Origin: Sphingopyxis sp. JAI108
GTDB lineage: Bacteria; Pseudomonadota; Alphaproteobacteria; Sphingomonadales; Sphingomonadaceae
Direction of reading: 5' to 3'
DNA: 64,000 nucleotides
Assembly: GCF_013410105.1 (NCBI RefSeq)
Contig: NZ_JACCCJ010000002.1
Coordinates: 434,001-498,000 of the forward strand
Shown here: in pieces, positions 36,241-45,838 of the stretch
How positions within the stretch are numbered: the stretch's first letter is position 1
How the letters are laid out: each line of letters begins with the position of its first letter
The notes under the pieces: model-generated
Told to the model about the DNA's origin: nothing
The model's input: only the letters and a program-made list of their open reading frames with translations
The model's database searches: none
Program-made: the position numbers and the translations under genes

Positions 36241-36681
36241 TCAGAGACGGGCGGCGGCGTCCAGCGCCAGCGTATAGCTGTTCGCGCCATGCCCCGCAAA
36301 ATGCGCGACAGCGGCCATGCCGACATAGCTGATGTGGCGAAACGGCTCGCGCTGCATCGGGTCGGACAGATGGACCTCGATCACCGGCACCTTGATCGAT
36401 TTGATCGCGTCGTGGATCGCGATCGATGTATGCGTATAGCCCCCGGCGTTGAGCAAAACGGCCTTCGCGCCCGCCACATAGGCTTCGTGCAGCCAGTCGA
36501 TCAGCACGCCTTCATGGTTCGTCTGCCGGCATTCGAGCCTGATTCCCAGCCCTTCCGCCTGCGTTTCCAGTCGCGCGTGAATATCGTTCAGCGTGTCGTG
36601 GCCATAGATCTCGGGCTCGCGCGTGCCGAGCAGGTTGAGATTGGGGCCAGAGAGGACAAAGACGGTCGGAAGGTCGGGCAA
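36241..36681 (-). CDS. aroQ: Type II 3-dehydroquinate dehydratase
   Basis: Dehydrates 3-dehydroquinate in the shikimate pathway as a dodecamer. The 146 residues include [17 protein letters not shown] with catalytic Arg21 and Tyr26, NAGGYTHTS, and the late [15 protein letters not shown] and the glycine-rich SYVGMAA segment. It is the first gene of an aroQ-accB-accC transcript and is divergent from thiS across 80 bases. Confidence 0.96.
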   Translation of the reverse strand: MPDLPTVFVLSGPNLNLLGTREPEIYGHDTLNDIHARLETQAEGLGIRLECRQTNHEGVLIDWLHEAYVAGAKAVLLNAGGYTHTSIAIHDAIKSIKVPVIEVHLSDPMQREPFRHISYVGMAAVAHFAGHGANSYTLALDAAARL

Positions 36682-36761
36682 GGGGCGGTCTTTCGGTTGC
36701 GACGTTGCGGGCTCCCCCTATATGGGCTGCTCGGCAAAAGGCAAAGCAAGGCGGATTTCAC

Positions 36762-36962
36762 GTGATCTCGGTCATCCTCAACGGCGAACCGCGGCAGGTG
36801 CGCGAAGGCAGCATCGCCGACCTCGTCGCCTCGCTCGGCCTCGACGTGAAGAAGGTCGCGGTCGAACGCAATCGCGCGATCGTGCCGCGATCGACGCTCG
36901 CCGACGTCGCACTCGCCGAGGGCGATGCGCTGGAAATCGTTCATTTCGTAGGAGGCGGTTGA
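36762..36962 (+). CDS. thiS: Sulfur carrier protein ThiS
   Basis: A 66-residue ubiquitin-fold sulfur carrier for thiazole synthesis. The GTG start follows AAGGCGG. The sequence [23 protein letters not shown] and the end [12 protein letters not shown] carry the required C-terminal Gly-Gly that is thiocarboxylated. thiG begins one base after its stop. Confidence 0.94.
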   Translation: MISVILNGEPRQVREGSIADLVASLGLDVKKVAVERNRAIVPRSTLADVALAEGDALEIVHFVGGG

Positions 36963-36963
36963 G

Positions 36964-37737
36964 TTGTCAGCAGACCAGTGGAGCGTTGCCGGCCGGACAT
37001 TTACGTCGCGGCTGATCGTCGGCACCGGCAAATACAAGGATTTCGAACAGAACGCCGCGGCGGTCGAAGCGTCGGGGGCCGAGATTGTCACCGTCGCGGT
37101 TCGCCGCGTCAACGTCTCCGACCCCACGGCGCCGATGCTGACCGACTTTATCGATCCGAAGAAGATCACCTACCTGCCGAACACCGCGGGCTGCTTCAAT
37201 GCCGACGATGCGATCCGCACGCTGCGGCTGGCGCGCGAGGCGGGGGGCTGGGACCTCGTGAAGCTCGAGGTGCTGGGCGAGGCGAAAACGCTCTATCCGA
37301 ATATGCGCGAGACGCTCGAGGCGACCGAGGTGCTCGCGAAAGAGGGCTTCCTGCCGATGGTCTATTGCGTCGACGATCCGATCGCGGCGAAGCAGCTCGA
37401 GGATGCGGGCGCGGTCGCGATCATGCCGCTGGGCGCCCCCATTGGATCGGGGCTGGGCATCCAGAACCGCGTCACGATCCGCCTGATCGTCGAAGGCGCG
37501 TCGGTCCCGGTGCTCGTCGATGCGGGCGTCGGCACCGCGAGCGACGCTGCGGTCGCGATGGAGCTCGGCTGCGACGGCGTGCTGATGAACACCGCGATCG
37601 CCGAGGCGAAGGACCCGGTTCGCATGGCGCGCGCGATGCGCCAGGCGGTCGAGGCGGGACGCGACGCCTATCTGGCGGGGCGCATGGGCCTCAGGCGCTA
37701 TGCCGACCCTTCGAGCCCGCTGGCGGGATTGATCTAA
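36964..37737 (+). CDS. thiG: Thiazole synthase
   Basis: Forms the thiazole phosphate of thiamine from deoxyxylulose phosphate, dehydroglycine or glycine imine, and ThiS thiocarboxylate. The 257-residue barrel starts with TTG directly after thiS. The Schiff-base Lys100 lies in DLVKLEVLG; the phosphate-binding end [12 protein letters not shown] and [13 protein letters not shown] is intact. thiF, thiO, thiE and thiC are not nearby, so this is a minimal two-gene cassette. Confidence 0.96.
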   Translation: MSADQWSVAGRTFTSRLIVGTGKYKDFEQNAAAVEASGAEIVTVAVRRVNVSDPTAPMLTDFIDPKKITYLPNTAGCFNADDAIRTLRLAREAGGWDLVKLEVLGEAKTLYPNMRETLEATEVLAKEGFLPMVYCVDDPIAAKQLEDAGAVAIMPLGAPIGSGLGIQNRVTIRLIVEGASVPVLVDAGVGTASDAAVAMELGCDGVLMNTAIAEAKDPVRMARAMRQAVEAGRDAYLAGRMGLRRYADPSSPLAGLI

Positions 37738-37769
37738 GGCAGAAGGCGGCCGGAAGGCGCCATCCTTCT

Positions 37770-37791
37770 CCCCTCCCGCTTGCGGGAGGGG
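37770..37791. repeat. Strong GC stem-loop after thiG
   Basis: CCCCTCCCGC and GCGGGAGGGG form a ten-base perfect palindrome followed on the plus strand by AAAATCGG. There is no T-run on the plus side, so it is probably a dispersed hairpin between convergent genes and not a classic terminator. Confidence 0.65.
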
Positions 37792-37854
37792 AAAATCGGT
37801 TCGTGGCCTCAGCGTCCGCTTCCCACCCCAAAACCGACGCCCATGCCAGCTTGC

Positions 37855-38223
37855 TTACCCCATGATGAAGGCGTTCAATTTGTTGCCGTCGGGATCGCGG
37901 AAATAGCCGGCGTAGAAACCCTCGCCGCGCGGTCCCGGCGGGCCTTCGCAGCTGCCGCCGTTCGCCAGCGCAATGTCGTAGAGGCGCTGGACCTGCTCCT
38001 TGTCTTTCGCCTCGAGCGCCACCATCACGCCATTGCCCACGGTCGCGGGATTGCCGTCGAACGGCTTGGTCAGGCCGATGCCGGCGCCGCCGCCCGGCTT
38101 GCCCCATGCTATGAAGCCGTCGAATTCCATCATCCGCGGCGTATCCAGCTCGGCGGCGATCGCATCGTAAAATACCGCCGCTTTCGCCAGATCCCGCGTC
38201 CCCAGCGTCACATAACCGATCAT
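37855..38223 (-). CDS. VOC family (glyoxalase-like) protein
   Basis: A 122-residue vicinal-oxygen-chelate protein with the repeated beta-alpha-beta pattern: MIGYVTLGTRDLAKAAVFYD at the start and YAGYFRDPDGNKLNAF at the end. It lacks a full set of metal-ligating residues that would identify glyoxalase I, so the substrate is open; bleomycin-resistance-like binding or dioxygenase folds are alternatives. The second of two ATGs is chosen for its spacing to GGGAG. It has its own likely promoter downstream of the degP terminator. Confidence 0.85.
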   Translation of the reverse strand: MIGYVTLGTRDLAKAAVFYDAIAAELDTPRMMEFDGFIAWGKPGGGAGIGLTKPFDGNPATVGNGVMVALEAKDKEQVQRLYDIALANGGSCEGPPGPRGEGFYAGYFRDPDGNKLNAFIMG

Positions 38224-38252
38224 CATCCATCTCCCGACTCGCAGAGATGAAC

Positions 38253-38280
38253 ATAATAGGAACAAAATAGATCGAAGCAA
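38253..38280 (-). promoter_or_regulatory. Putative sigma-70-type promoter for the VOC gene
   Basis: TTGCTT (38275-38280) and TATTAT (38253-38258) are separated by 16 bases on the minus strand, about 30 bases above the VOC start and just after the degP terminator. Confidence 0.5.
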
Positions 38281-38282
38281 AG

Positions 38283-38314
38283 AAAAAGGGCGTCGGACAC
38301 ATGGCCCGACGCCC
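38283..38314 (-). terminator. Rho-independent terminator after degP
   Basis: On the minus strand GGGCGTCGG pairs perfectly with CCGACGCCC around a 9-base loop, followed by TTTTTCTTT. It lies 25 bases beyond the degP stop. Confidence 0.85.
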
Positions 38315-38338
38315 CTTTCGTCGACGCGGCGGGCGCGC

Positions 38339-39832
38339 CTATTTGATGCGGATCGCGATAAAGGCCGAGGGCCCCCCACGACGCAGGATTTCGAGCAGCA
38401 CCGCGTCGCGGCCCGCCTTCTTCGCATCGTTCACGACCTTCGCCAGCGCCTCGCTCGACGTCACCGGTGTGCGGTTCGCGGTCAGGATCGCGTCGCCGCG
38501 GCGCAGACCTTTGCGCCCCGCGTCGCTGTTGCCCGACACCGCGCCGATCACGAGTCCCTTGCTGTTCGCCTCGATGCCGACGGCGCGCGCGATGTCCGGG
38601 GTCAGCGGCTGCACCGCCATGCCGAGGCTGTTCTGGATCGTCTCGTCATGCGCGCCCGACGGATCCTCGGGCATCGTCTGTTCTTCCTCGGGGTCGAAAT
38701 TCGCGCCCGCGAGTTCGTCTTCGGGCGGGCGCGTGCCGACAACGGCATTCAGCGTCATCGTCTTGCCGTCGCGCACGACCTCGAGCGGGATGCGCGTGCC
38801 CGGTTTGGTGTTGGCGACGATATACGACAGCGTCTGTTGCGGCGTCACATCCTTGCCGTTGACCTTCAGCACGACGTCGCCGCGCTTCAGCCCCGCCTTC
38901 TCGCCGGCTTCGCCCGGTTCGACGCGCTGGATGAATTCGCCGCGATCCTTGGGCAGGCCGAGCGCCGAGGCGAAATCCTCGGTTACCGGCGCGATGCCGA
39001 TGCCCAGATAGCCGCGCTGCGGGGCTTCGCCGGCGCGCAGCGCTTCGATCACCGGGATCGCAGCCTCGGCCGGAATCGCGAAGTTGACGCCGATGTTGGC
39101 ACCGACGGGCGAGATCAGCATGTTGTTGATGCCGACGACATTGCCTTCCAGGTCGAACAGCGGGCCGCCCGAATTGCCGCGGTTGATCGCGGTATCGGTC
39201 TGGATATAGCGGTCATAGGCGCCGCCCTGGCCGATATTGCGCTGGACCGCCGAGATGATGCCCGCGGTCACGGTCGAACCGAGGCCGAGCGGGTTGCCGA
39301 TCGCGACGACCCAGTCGCCGACGCGCGCCGGACTGCCGTCAGCAAATTTGACGAAGGGCATTCCGGTGGCATCGATCTTGAGCAACGCCAGATCGGACGC
39401 CGCATCGCGGCCGACGATCTTCGCCTTATATTCGCGCTGGTTGGTCAGCGTGACCGTGACTTCGTTCACCGCCTCGCCGCGCGGGCCGCCCGAAATGACG
39501 TGGTTGTTCGTGACGATATAGCCGTCGGCCGAGATCAGGAAGCCCGACCCGCCGCCCTGCTGTTCCTGCGTGATCGGCTCGCGCGTCCCGGCAAAGGGGT
39601 TGAGCCGGACGCCAAGCGTCACTTCCTGCTTGGTCGAGATGTTGACCACCGCGGGCTGCAACTGTTCGACCAGGTCGGCAAAGCTTTCGGGCGCGCCGGC
39701 GCGCGGCACGGCCCTCGCCATCTCGCTCTTTTCGTTCTGCGCGACCTGCGCCCCGACGGGGGACTGGGTGACCAGCGCCAGCGCGGTGCCACCCGCCAGC
39801 AAGGCCGAAGTGATGCCATAAACATAACGCAC
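38339..39832 (-). CDS. degP: DegP/DegQ-type periplasmic serine protease
   Basis: A 497-residue HtrA protease that degrades or refolds damaged envelope proteins. A GTG start eight bases after an AGAGGA site gives a signal anchor (YVYGITSALLAGGTALALVTQ). The trypsin-like domain shows His111 (TNNHVISGG), Asp147 (SDLALLKID) and Ser221 (NRGNSGGPL). Two PDZ domains follow (from about residues 290 and 420), the second near GLVIGAVSGNS. It lies 139 bases after hflC, forming an envelope quality-control cluster, and ends at a strong terminator. Confidence 0.94.
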   Translation of the reverse strand: MRYVYGITSALLAGGTALALVTQSPVGAQVAQNEKSEMARAVPRAGAPESFADLVEQLQPAVVNISTKQEVTLGVRLNPFAGTREPITQEQQGGGSGFLISADGYIVTNNHVISGGPRGEAVNEVTVTLTNQREYKAKIVGRDAASDLALLKIDATGMPFVKFADGSPARVGDWVVAIGNPLGLGSTVTAGIISAVQRNIGQGGAYDRYIQTDTAINRGNSGGPLFDLEGNVVGINNMLISPVGANIGVNFAIPAEAAIPVIEALRAGEAPQRGYLGIGIAPVTEDFASALGLPKDRGEFIQRVEPGEAGEKAGLKRGDVVLKVNGKDVTPQQTLSYIVANTKPGTRIPLEVVRDGKTMTLNAVVGTRPPEDELAGANFDPEEEQTMPEDPSGAHDETIQNSLGMAVQPLTPDIARAVGIEANSKGLVIGAVSGNSDAGRKGLRRGDAILTANRTPVTSSEALAKVVNDAKKAGRDAVLLEILRRGGPSAFIAIRIK

Positions 39833-39971
39833 GATCGGAAATCCTCTTCGTTCTTTAAAAAAACTCAATAACCCCGGCTGCGGCGGTCTGCGTCGGGCTG
39901 GCTGAATGGTGTTTGAACATGAACGGACGCTGCAGGTTCCATTCATCGGTCGCCTGCTTGCCGCGAACGCG

Positions 39972-40826
39972 TCAACCGCCGCTGAAACGTTTCAGATATT
40001 CATTGTCGGGCGACATGATGATCGACGTTCCGCCTTGGTTGTTTTCACCCAGGAAGGTCTGCCGATAGCTCTGCATCGCGCGATAGAAATCATAGAATTC
40101 GGGGTCCTTGCCAAAGCTCGCGGCATAGATGCGCGCGGCTTCGCCGTCGGCGCTGCCGCGAATGATCTGCGCCTCCTTCTGCCCTTCGGCGCGGATCGAG
40201 ATCGCCTCCTGCTGGCGCGCGGTGCGCATGCGGTTATAGGCCGCCTCCAGCGTGGCGCCTTCGGGCAGGTCGGCGCGCTTGATCCGCACGTCGATGATCT
40301 CGGCGCCATATTTCTGCGCCTCGCGGTTCAGCGCGACCTGGATATTGTCCATCACCGCGCCGCGTTCGGCCGACAGCAGGGTGGCGAAGGTCCGCTTGCC
40401 AAGCTCGTTGCGCAGCGACGAGCCGAGGATGGTCGCGAGTTGCTGCTGCAGCCGTTCCTCGGTGCGGATCGCGGTGTACATGCGCACGGGGTTGGTGATG
40501 CGGAGGCGCGCGAAGGCATCGACCTGCAGCCGCTGCTGGTCGGTCGAGAGCACCTGCTGACGCTCCATGTTGATGCCCAGGATGCGCTTGTCGATCAGCT
40601 GGACCGAATCGGCGAACGGCATGGTGATCAACACGCCGGCGCCCGAACGCCCGAACTGCTCGCCCTTTTTATAGGCGTTCTTGGTTCCATAGATTTCGCC
40701 GACGCGCAGGATGACAGCCTGGCGATCCTCGGGAACGATTGTCACCGTCATCATCAGCACGACCAGCACCGCGACGATGCCGACGAGCAGGCGCACGGGG
40801 TTGCGGAAAAGCGAGCCGAACATCAT
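39972..40826 (-). CDS. hflC: HflC, SPFH/stomatin-family regulator of FtsH
   Basis: A 284-residue inner-membrane protein with one N-terminal helix (VRLLVGIVAVLVVLMMTVTIV) and a large SPFH/Band 7 domain on the periplasmic side. With HflK it builds the cage that controls FtsH proteolysis. The first ATG overlaps the hflK stop as ATGA. The C-terminal half is a long Arg/Glu/Ala-rich helix (TARQQEAISIRAEGQKEAQII), typical of the cage wall. Confidence 0.95.
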   Translation of the reverse strand: MMFGSLFRNPVRLLVGIVAVLVVLMMTVTIVPEDRQAVILRVGEIYGTKNAYKKGEQFGRSGAGVLITMPFADSVQLIDKRILGINMERQQVLSTDQQRLQVDAFARLRITNPVRMYTAIRTEERLQQQLATILGSSLRNELGKRTFATLLSAERGAVMDNIQVALNREAQKYGAEIIDVRIKRADLPEGATLEAAYNRMRTARQQEAISIRAEGQKEAQIIRGSADGEAARIYAASFGKDPEFYDFYRAMQSYRQTFLGENNQGGTSIIMSPDNEYLKRFSGG

Positions 40827-41965
40827 TCGCCTCCCTTCGTCGCCGCTTCGGGTGCCTTGAGGCGCCTCTGCACTTCGTTGAGCGGCAGATAGGGCGTCAC
40901 CCCGCGCGCTTCGATGATCGTCTTGTCGACGTTCGACAATACCGTCTCCATCGTTTCATAATAAAGGCGCTGGCGCGTCACTTCGGGTGCCAGCTCATAT
41001 TGGGCGTAAATCTGGTCGAACGCCGACGTGTCGCCGCGCGCGCGTTCCAGCACCTGCTGCTGATAGGCGCGGGCAAGGTTGATTGCCGCTTCGCGCTCCT
41101 GCCGCGCCGCGGTGACTTCCTTGAACGCCTCGTCGACCTGGCTCGGCGGATCGGCCTGGCGGATGGCGATGCCCTGGATCGTGACGCCCGCGCGATATTC
41201 GTCGAGCAGCGCCTGCATGCGCCGCTGCACCTGCGCCTCGATCTCGACGCGGCCCGGACCGATCGCCTGCACGAGGTCGAAATTCGCGACCGTCGCGCGC
41301 ATCGCGCTTTCGGCGACCTCGCGGATCGTGTCTTCGGGATTGGCGAGCTGGAAGAAGAAAAGTTCGGGGCTGCGAACCGACCAGCGGACCTCATAGGCAA
41401 GGTCGACGATGCTCTGGTCGCGGGTCAGCACGAAATTCTCGTCCGTCGCGTTGGGCGAGCCGATCGCCATCGTGCGGATCGCGCGGACGTCTTCCATCCG
41501 CACGCGCTCGATCGGTGCCGGCAGCGTGATCTTGAAACCGGGGCCCATGGTGCGCGAATAGCTGCCGAGGCGCGTCACTACGCCTTCCTTTTCGGGCGGG
41601 ATGACGTGGATCATCGAAAAGCCCAGCACGATCACGACAAGGCCGAGGATCGCCCATTTCCAGACCTTCGCCGACTCGCCGAAGTCGAAACCGCCGCCGC
41701 CGCCCGAGCCGCCGCCACCGAAACCACCGCGCCCCTTGCGCAGCAGCTCGTCAAGCGCCGAGGGGCCGCGCGGCTTTTGCCCGCGCCGCTGGTCGGCGGG
41801 ATCGGGCGTCACCCACGGGTTGCGCGGGCCCGGCTTCTTGCCGTCGTCGCCGTCTTTGGGACCGCTCCCCCACGGGCTGTTCGCCATCTGGCTGATCTGT
41901 TGAAGAAATTGCCGCAATCCCCCCGGACCGCGGCCGGCCATGTTGGCTTCATTTTCGTTGCTCAT
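40823..41965 (-). CDS. hflK: HflK, SPFH/stomatin-family partner of HflC
   Basis: A 380-residue protein whose cytosolic N-terminus is rich in Gly and Pro (GFGGGGSGGGGGF near residue 80), followed by a transmembrane helix (WAILGLVVIVLGFSMIHVI), an SPFH domain (LGSYSRTMGPGFKITLPAP) and the RQEREAAINLARAYQQQVLERARGD coiled helix. Start ATG 41965 is preferred; MAGRG at 41941 is an alternative. It is upstream of and overlaps hflC. Confidence 0.95.
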   Translation of the reverse strand: MSNENEANMAGRGPGGLRQFLQQISQMANSPWGSGPKDGDDGKKPGPRNPWVTPDPADQRRGQKPRGPSALDELLRKGRGGFGGGGSGGGGGFDFGESAKVWKWAILGLVVIVLGFSMIHVIPPEKEGVVTRLGSYSRTMGPGFKITLPAPIERVRMEDVRAIRTMAIGSPNATDENFVLTRDQSIVDLAYEVRWSVRSPELFFFQLANPEDTIREVAESAMRATVANFDLVQAIGPGRVEIEAQVQRRMQALLDEYRAGVTIQGIAIRQADPPSQVDEAFKEVTAARQEREAAINLARAYQQQVLERARGDTSAFDQIYAQYELAPEVTRQRLYYETMETVLSNVDKTIIEARGVTPYLPLNEVQRRLKAPEAATKGGE

Positions 41966-42056
41966 GCTGCTTTTATAGGGGCGGCGGGCGCGATTAACAG
42001 GGGGTGCGCGCGAAAATGGCTGGCAAACGTGCCGATCATGCCTATCTGCCGCGGAC

Positions 42057-43046
42057 ATGACCGAACATAGCGCAGAACTCGCCCGCCTGACCGCCGCCGC
42101 CGCCGACCTTAGCGAAGGTCGTTCCTCCGGTCTGCGATTGCTCGACGACTCGGGCCTGCTCGCGGTGGTGCTCGACGTCTCCGGATTGGCGGTCGAGGAA
42201 CGGGGGCCGCTCGAAGACAGGCTGCGTGCCGGCCTCCTTGCTGAACCCGGTGTGCGCGAGGTGCGCATCGCGATGACCGCCGAGAAAAAGGCGCTGACGA
42301 TCATCGCGGTCGGCAGCGGCAAGGGCGGGGTCGGCAAATCGACGCTCGCCGCGAACCTCGCCGTCGCGCTCCACCGGCTGGGCGTCAAGGTCGGGCTGGT
42401 CGATGCCGATATCTACGGCCCGTCGCAGCCCCGGCTGATGGACAGCGAGGGCGTGAAGCCCGAATCGCGCGGATCGAAGCTGGTTCCCGTTCCCAACGCC
42501 TATGGCGTGCCGATGCTGTCGACCGGACAGATCGCGGCGCCCGGACAGGCGATCGCGTGGCGCGGCCCGATGGCGGGCAAGGCGCTCGAACAGCTTGTCG
42601 ACGCGAGCTGGGGCGATATCGACACGCTCGTCGTCGACCTGCCTCCCGGCACCGGCGACGTCCAGCTGACGATGATCCAGCGGCACAAGCCCGCAGGCGC
42701 CGTCATCGTCTCGACCCCGCAGGACCTCGCGCTGATGGACGCGACGCGCGCGATCAGCCTGTTCGAACAGGCGGACGTGCCGATCATCGGGCTGGTCGAG
42801 AATATGGCGGGCTATGCCTGCCCGCATTGCGGCGAGGTCAGCGACCCGTTCGGCAGCGGCGGCGCAGAGGCGGCGGCGGCGACGATGGGCCTCGACTTCC
42901 TCGGCCGCGTGCCCTTGTCGATGGGCATCCGCCTCGCCAGCGACGGCGGCGTGCCCCCGGCGGCGGGAACCGATCCGGCCGGTGAACCATTCCACGCGAT
43001 AGCGGCGAAGGTCGCCGAATGGCTGGATGCACGAAAGGGCAAATGA
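42057..43046 (+). CDS. apbC: Mrp/ApbC-family iron-sulfur cluster carrier ATPase
   Basis: A 329-residue P-loop protein that binds and transfers Fe-S clusters. A MIP18-like helical N-terminus (residues 1-70) precedes the deviant Walker A GSGKGGVGKST (about 86-96), the DADIYGPSQP segment, and DLPPGTGD. The carrier CxxC is in YACPHCGE. Its stop overlaps the ATG of the CoA-binding protein. It is divergent from hflK. Confidence 0.94.
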   Translation: MTEHSAELARLTAAAADLSEGRSSGLRLLDDSGLLAVVLDVSGLAVEERGPLEDRLRAGLLAEPGVREVRIAMTAEKKALTIIAVGSGKGGVGKSTLAANLAVALHRLGVKVGLVDADIYGPSQPRLMDSEGVKPESRGSKLVPVPNAYGVPMLSTGQIAAPGQAIAWRGPMAGKALEQLVDASWGDIDTLVVDLPPGTGDVQLTMIQRHKPAGAVIVSTPQDLALMDATRAISLFEQADVPIIGLVENMAGYACPHCGEVSDPFGSGGAEAAAATMGLDFLGRVPLSMGIRLASDGGVPPAAGTDPAGEPFHAIAAKVAEWLDARKGK

Positions 43047-43468
43047 TGGCGATCAACGACGAAGGCGAGATCCGTGAGCTTTTGGGCCAGCCGCGCCGCA
43101 TCGCCGTGGTAGGCGCTTCGCCCAACCCGGCGCGGCCGTCGAACGGTGTGCTCGCCTTCCTGATCGCGCAGGGGCACAATGTGATCGCGGTCAACCCCGG
43201 CCATGCTGGCAAGACCATCCACGGCGCGCCCGTCGTCGCGACGCTCGCCGATGTCGAGCCGCCCGCCGAAATCGTCGACATCTTCCGCAACAGCGAAGAC
43301 GCGGGCTCCGCGGTCGACGAAGCGATCGTCCACGGTGCGAAGGCGGTGTGGATGCAGATGGGCGTCGTCAACGAAGCCGCCGCGAAGCGCGCCGCCGCCG
43401 CGGGGCTGGTGGTCGTGATGGACCGCTGTCCCAAGGTCGAGATTCCGCGTCTCGGCCTGCTGCGCTGA
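43043..43468 (+). CDS. CoA-binding domain protein (YccU-like)
   Basis: A 141-residue Rossmann-type protein of the CoA_binding_2 family: RRIAVVGASPNPARPSNGV near residue 18, VIAVNPGH, and VWMQMGVVNEAAA later. It resembles the CoA-binding half of succinyl-CoA synthetase alpha but lacks the catalytic His domain. Function in the cell is not established. It overlaps apbC by ATGA, so translation is coupled. Confidence 0.88.
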   Translation: MMAINDEGEIRELLGQPRRIAVVGASPNPARPSNGVLAFLIAQGHNVIAVNPGHAGKTIHGAPVVATLADVEPPAEIVDIFRNSEDAGSAVDEAIVHGAKAVWMQMGVVNEAAAKRAAAAGLVVVMDRCPKVEIPRLGLLR

Positions 43469-43549
43469 GGCGGCCACCGCTCGCGCCTTCAGGCGGCCGG
43501 ATCGGAAAGCCTTTGCTTCGCCGACTCGCGCCGATTATCAGCATCGCCG

Positions 43550-45838
43550 ATGGCGGGCATTCGCGACACTGTGGGGAAAGACAAATCGCGCCGGCCGCAC
43601 GTCAGCCGGCGTCAGATGCTGATCGGCGCGACCGCCGCGGGCGGCCTTGCGATCGCGTGGAGCCTCTGGCCGCGCGATTATCAGCCGAACCTGACCGCCG
43701 CGCCCGACGAGCATGTCTTCAACGCCTTTCTGAAGATCGGCGACGACGGACATGTCAGCGCGGTCGTTCCGCAATGCGAAATGGGGCAGGGCGTCACGAC
43801 GCTGCTGCCGCAGATCATGGCCGACGAGCTCGGTGCCGACTGGCGGACGATCGCGGTCGAAACCGCCCCGATCAGCCCGCTCTACGCCAATACGCTGCTC
43901 GTCGACGAGGATAGCGCGACCTTCACGCCGCGATCGGGCGTCCCCGATTTCGTGTCCGACGTGCGCAGCTGGGCGCGCCGCGAATGGGCGGTGCGCCACG
44001 CGGTGATGCTGACCGCGAACAGCTCGTCGGTGCGCATGTTCGAAGGCCCGTGCCGCGCCGCGGCGGCGCAGGCGCGCGCGCTCTTGATGATGGCTGCGGC
44101 CGAGCGGTGGGATGCCGACTGGCAGGAATGCGACACGCAGGACGGGTTCGTCATCCACGGCAAGAAAAGGCTGCGCTTTGGCGAGGTGGCAGCCGCGGCT
44201 GCGCTACTCGATCCGCCCGCCGAGCCCGTCTATCGCGCGCACAGCCCCGATCCGCTTTATGGCAAGGAGCTGACGCGGCTCGACCTGCCGGCAAAGATCG
44301 ACGGGTCGGCCAATTATGCCGGCGACATCCGCCTGCCCGACATGGTCTTCGCCGCGATCCGGCAGGGGCCGCTTGGCGCGACGCGGCTCAAGAGCATCGA
44401 TCGCAAGGCGGGCATGGCCGCGCCCGGCCTGCTGCATGTCGTCACGCACGACCGCTGGGTCGCCACCGTCGCGCGCAACTGGTGGGCGGCGAACCGCGCC
44501 CTCGACCGCTTCGCTCCGGTGTTCGAAACCGAAGGCACGCCGGTTTCGAGCGACGGCATCGACGCCGCGCTGAAGGCGGCGCTGAAAGACGACGGCTACC
44601 GCATCGCGAGCGAGGGCGACGTGGCCGGGGCGATGGACGGGCGAAAGCCGATCGCCGCCGAATATGCGGTCGCCCCGGCGCTCCACGCCGCCGTGGAAAC
44701 GCGCACCGCGACCGCCGCCCCCGACCGCGACGGGCTGCGCCTCTGGGTCGCGACGCAGGCGCCCGCCCAGTGCCGCGACGCGGTAGCGCGCGCGACCGGC
44801 CTCGCGGCGGCGAACGTCACGCTATTCCCGATGATGGCGGGCGGATCGTTCGACGCCTGCCTCGATCACAGCGTCGCGGTTCAGGCGGCGATCGTCGCGC
44901 TGCAGATAAAGCGCCCGGTCCAGCTCGCCTGGTCGCGCGCCGAGGAGATCATGCGCCTGCCGCCGCGCGCGCCGGCCCGCGCGAAACTGACCGCGACGCT
45001 CAACGCCGCGGGCGGGATCGACGCGCTGGTGACGCGCATCGCGGTGCCCGCGACCAACCATGAGGTGCGCGCGCGGCTGTTCGAGAATATCCCCGCCGAC
45101 GAGGCGCAGCGCGCCGCCGCGGGCCGCGCCGACGCCGCTGCGGTCGAAGGGGCGATGACCCGCTATGCGATCCCGCACCGGGCGGTCGATCATTGCCCCG
45201 CCGACATCGGGCTGCCCACGGGCCGCTGGCGCGGCAACGCCGACAGCTACACCGCATTTTTTACCGAATGCTTCATCGACGAAATGGCGGCGCGGGCGGG
45301 AAGCGACGCGCTCTCCTATCGCATGGCGATGCTCGGCAATGCGCCGCTGCTCGCGCGCTGCCTGCTCACCGCGACCAGCCTCGGCGGCTGGGAAGGCGGC
45401 TTGTCGGGGAGCGCGCAGGGGCTCGCCTGCCACTCGATGCGCGGCAGCCATATCGCGCTGATGGCGACCGCGCGGCAGAGCGACCGGGGCCTTCAGGTCG
45501 AACAATTGGTCGCGGTCGTCGATGCCGGGCGGCTCGTCAACCCGGCGATTGCGCGCCAGCAGGTCGAAGGCGGGCTGATCTTCGGCCTCGCCGCCGCGGT
45601 CGGCGCGACGACCGATTATGAAGGCGGTGTTGCGACCGCGCGCAAACTCGGCCAGCTCGGCCTGCCGCGCCTGTCGCAGACCCCTCGGATACTCGTCGAA
45701 TTCGTCGAGAGCGACCGCGAACCCGGCGGGCTCGGCGAGGTCGGCGTCCCCGTCGTCGCCCCCGCGCTCGCCAATGCGATGTTCGCCGCGACCGGGCGGC
45801 GTATCCGCCGCATCCCGCTGTCGGCGCATCCGCTGTGA
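43550..45838 (+). CDS. Tat-exported molybdenum hydroxylase large subunit (isoquinoline 1-oxidoreductase beta-like)
   Basis: A 762-residue xanthine-oxidase-family molybdopterin subunit. The SRRQMLIGATAAGGLAIAW start is a twin-arginine signal, so the enzyme works in the periplasm. Visible features are PQCEMGQGVTTLLPQI, AAVETRTATA, MMAGGSFDACLDHSVAVQAA, GRWRGNADSYTAFFTE and the C-terminal GGLGEVGVP, whose Glu is the base in this family. The usual [2Fe-2S] small subunit gene is not adjacent, and hemH starts inside its stop codon. The substrate is unknown; N-heterocycles or aldehydes are typical. Confidence 0.88.
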   Translation: MAGIRDTVGKDKSRRPHVSRRQMLIGATAAGGLAIAWSLWPRDYQPNLTAAPDEHVFNAFLKIGDDGHVSAVVPQCEMGQGVTTLLPQIMADELGADWRTIAVETAPISPLYANTLLVDEDSATFTPRSGVPDFVSDVRSWARREWAVRHAVMLTANSSSVRMFEGPCRAAAAQARALLMMAAAERWDADWQECDTQDGFVIHGKKRLRFGEVAAAAALLDPPAEPVYRAHSPDPLYGKELTRLDLPAKIDGSANYAGDIRLPDMVFAAIRQGPLGATRLKSIDRKAGMAAPGLLHVVTHDRWVATVARNWWAANRALDRFAPVFETEGTPVSSDGIDAALKAALKDDGYRIASEGDVAGAMDGRKPIAAEYAVAPALHAAVETRTATAAPDRDGLRLWVATQAPAQCRDAVARATGLAAANVTLFPMMAGGSFDACLDHSVAVQAAIVALQIKRPVQLAWSRAEEIMRLPPRAPARAKLTATLNAAGGIDALVTRIAVPATNHEVRARLFENIPADEAQRAAAGRADAAAVEGAMTRYAIPHRAVDHCPADIGLPTGRWRGNADSYTAFFTECFIDEMAARAGSDALSYRMAMLGNAPLLARCLLTATSLGGWEGGLSGSAQGLACHSMRGSHIALMATARQSDRGLQVEQLVAVVDAGRLVNPAIARQQVEGGLIFGLAAAVGATTDYEGGVATARKLGQLGLPRLSQTPRILVEFVESDREPGGLGEVGVPVVAPALANAMFAATGRRIRRIPLSAHPL

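Noticed and set aside
36682..36761. TPP riboswitch before thiS
   Set aside because: The gap is only 80 bases and lacks the conserved CTGAGA core, so no thi-box was called.
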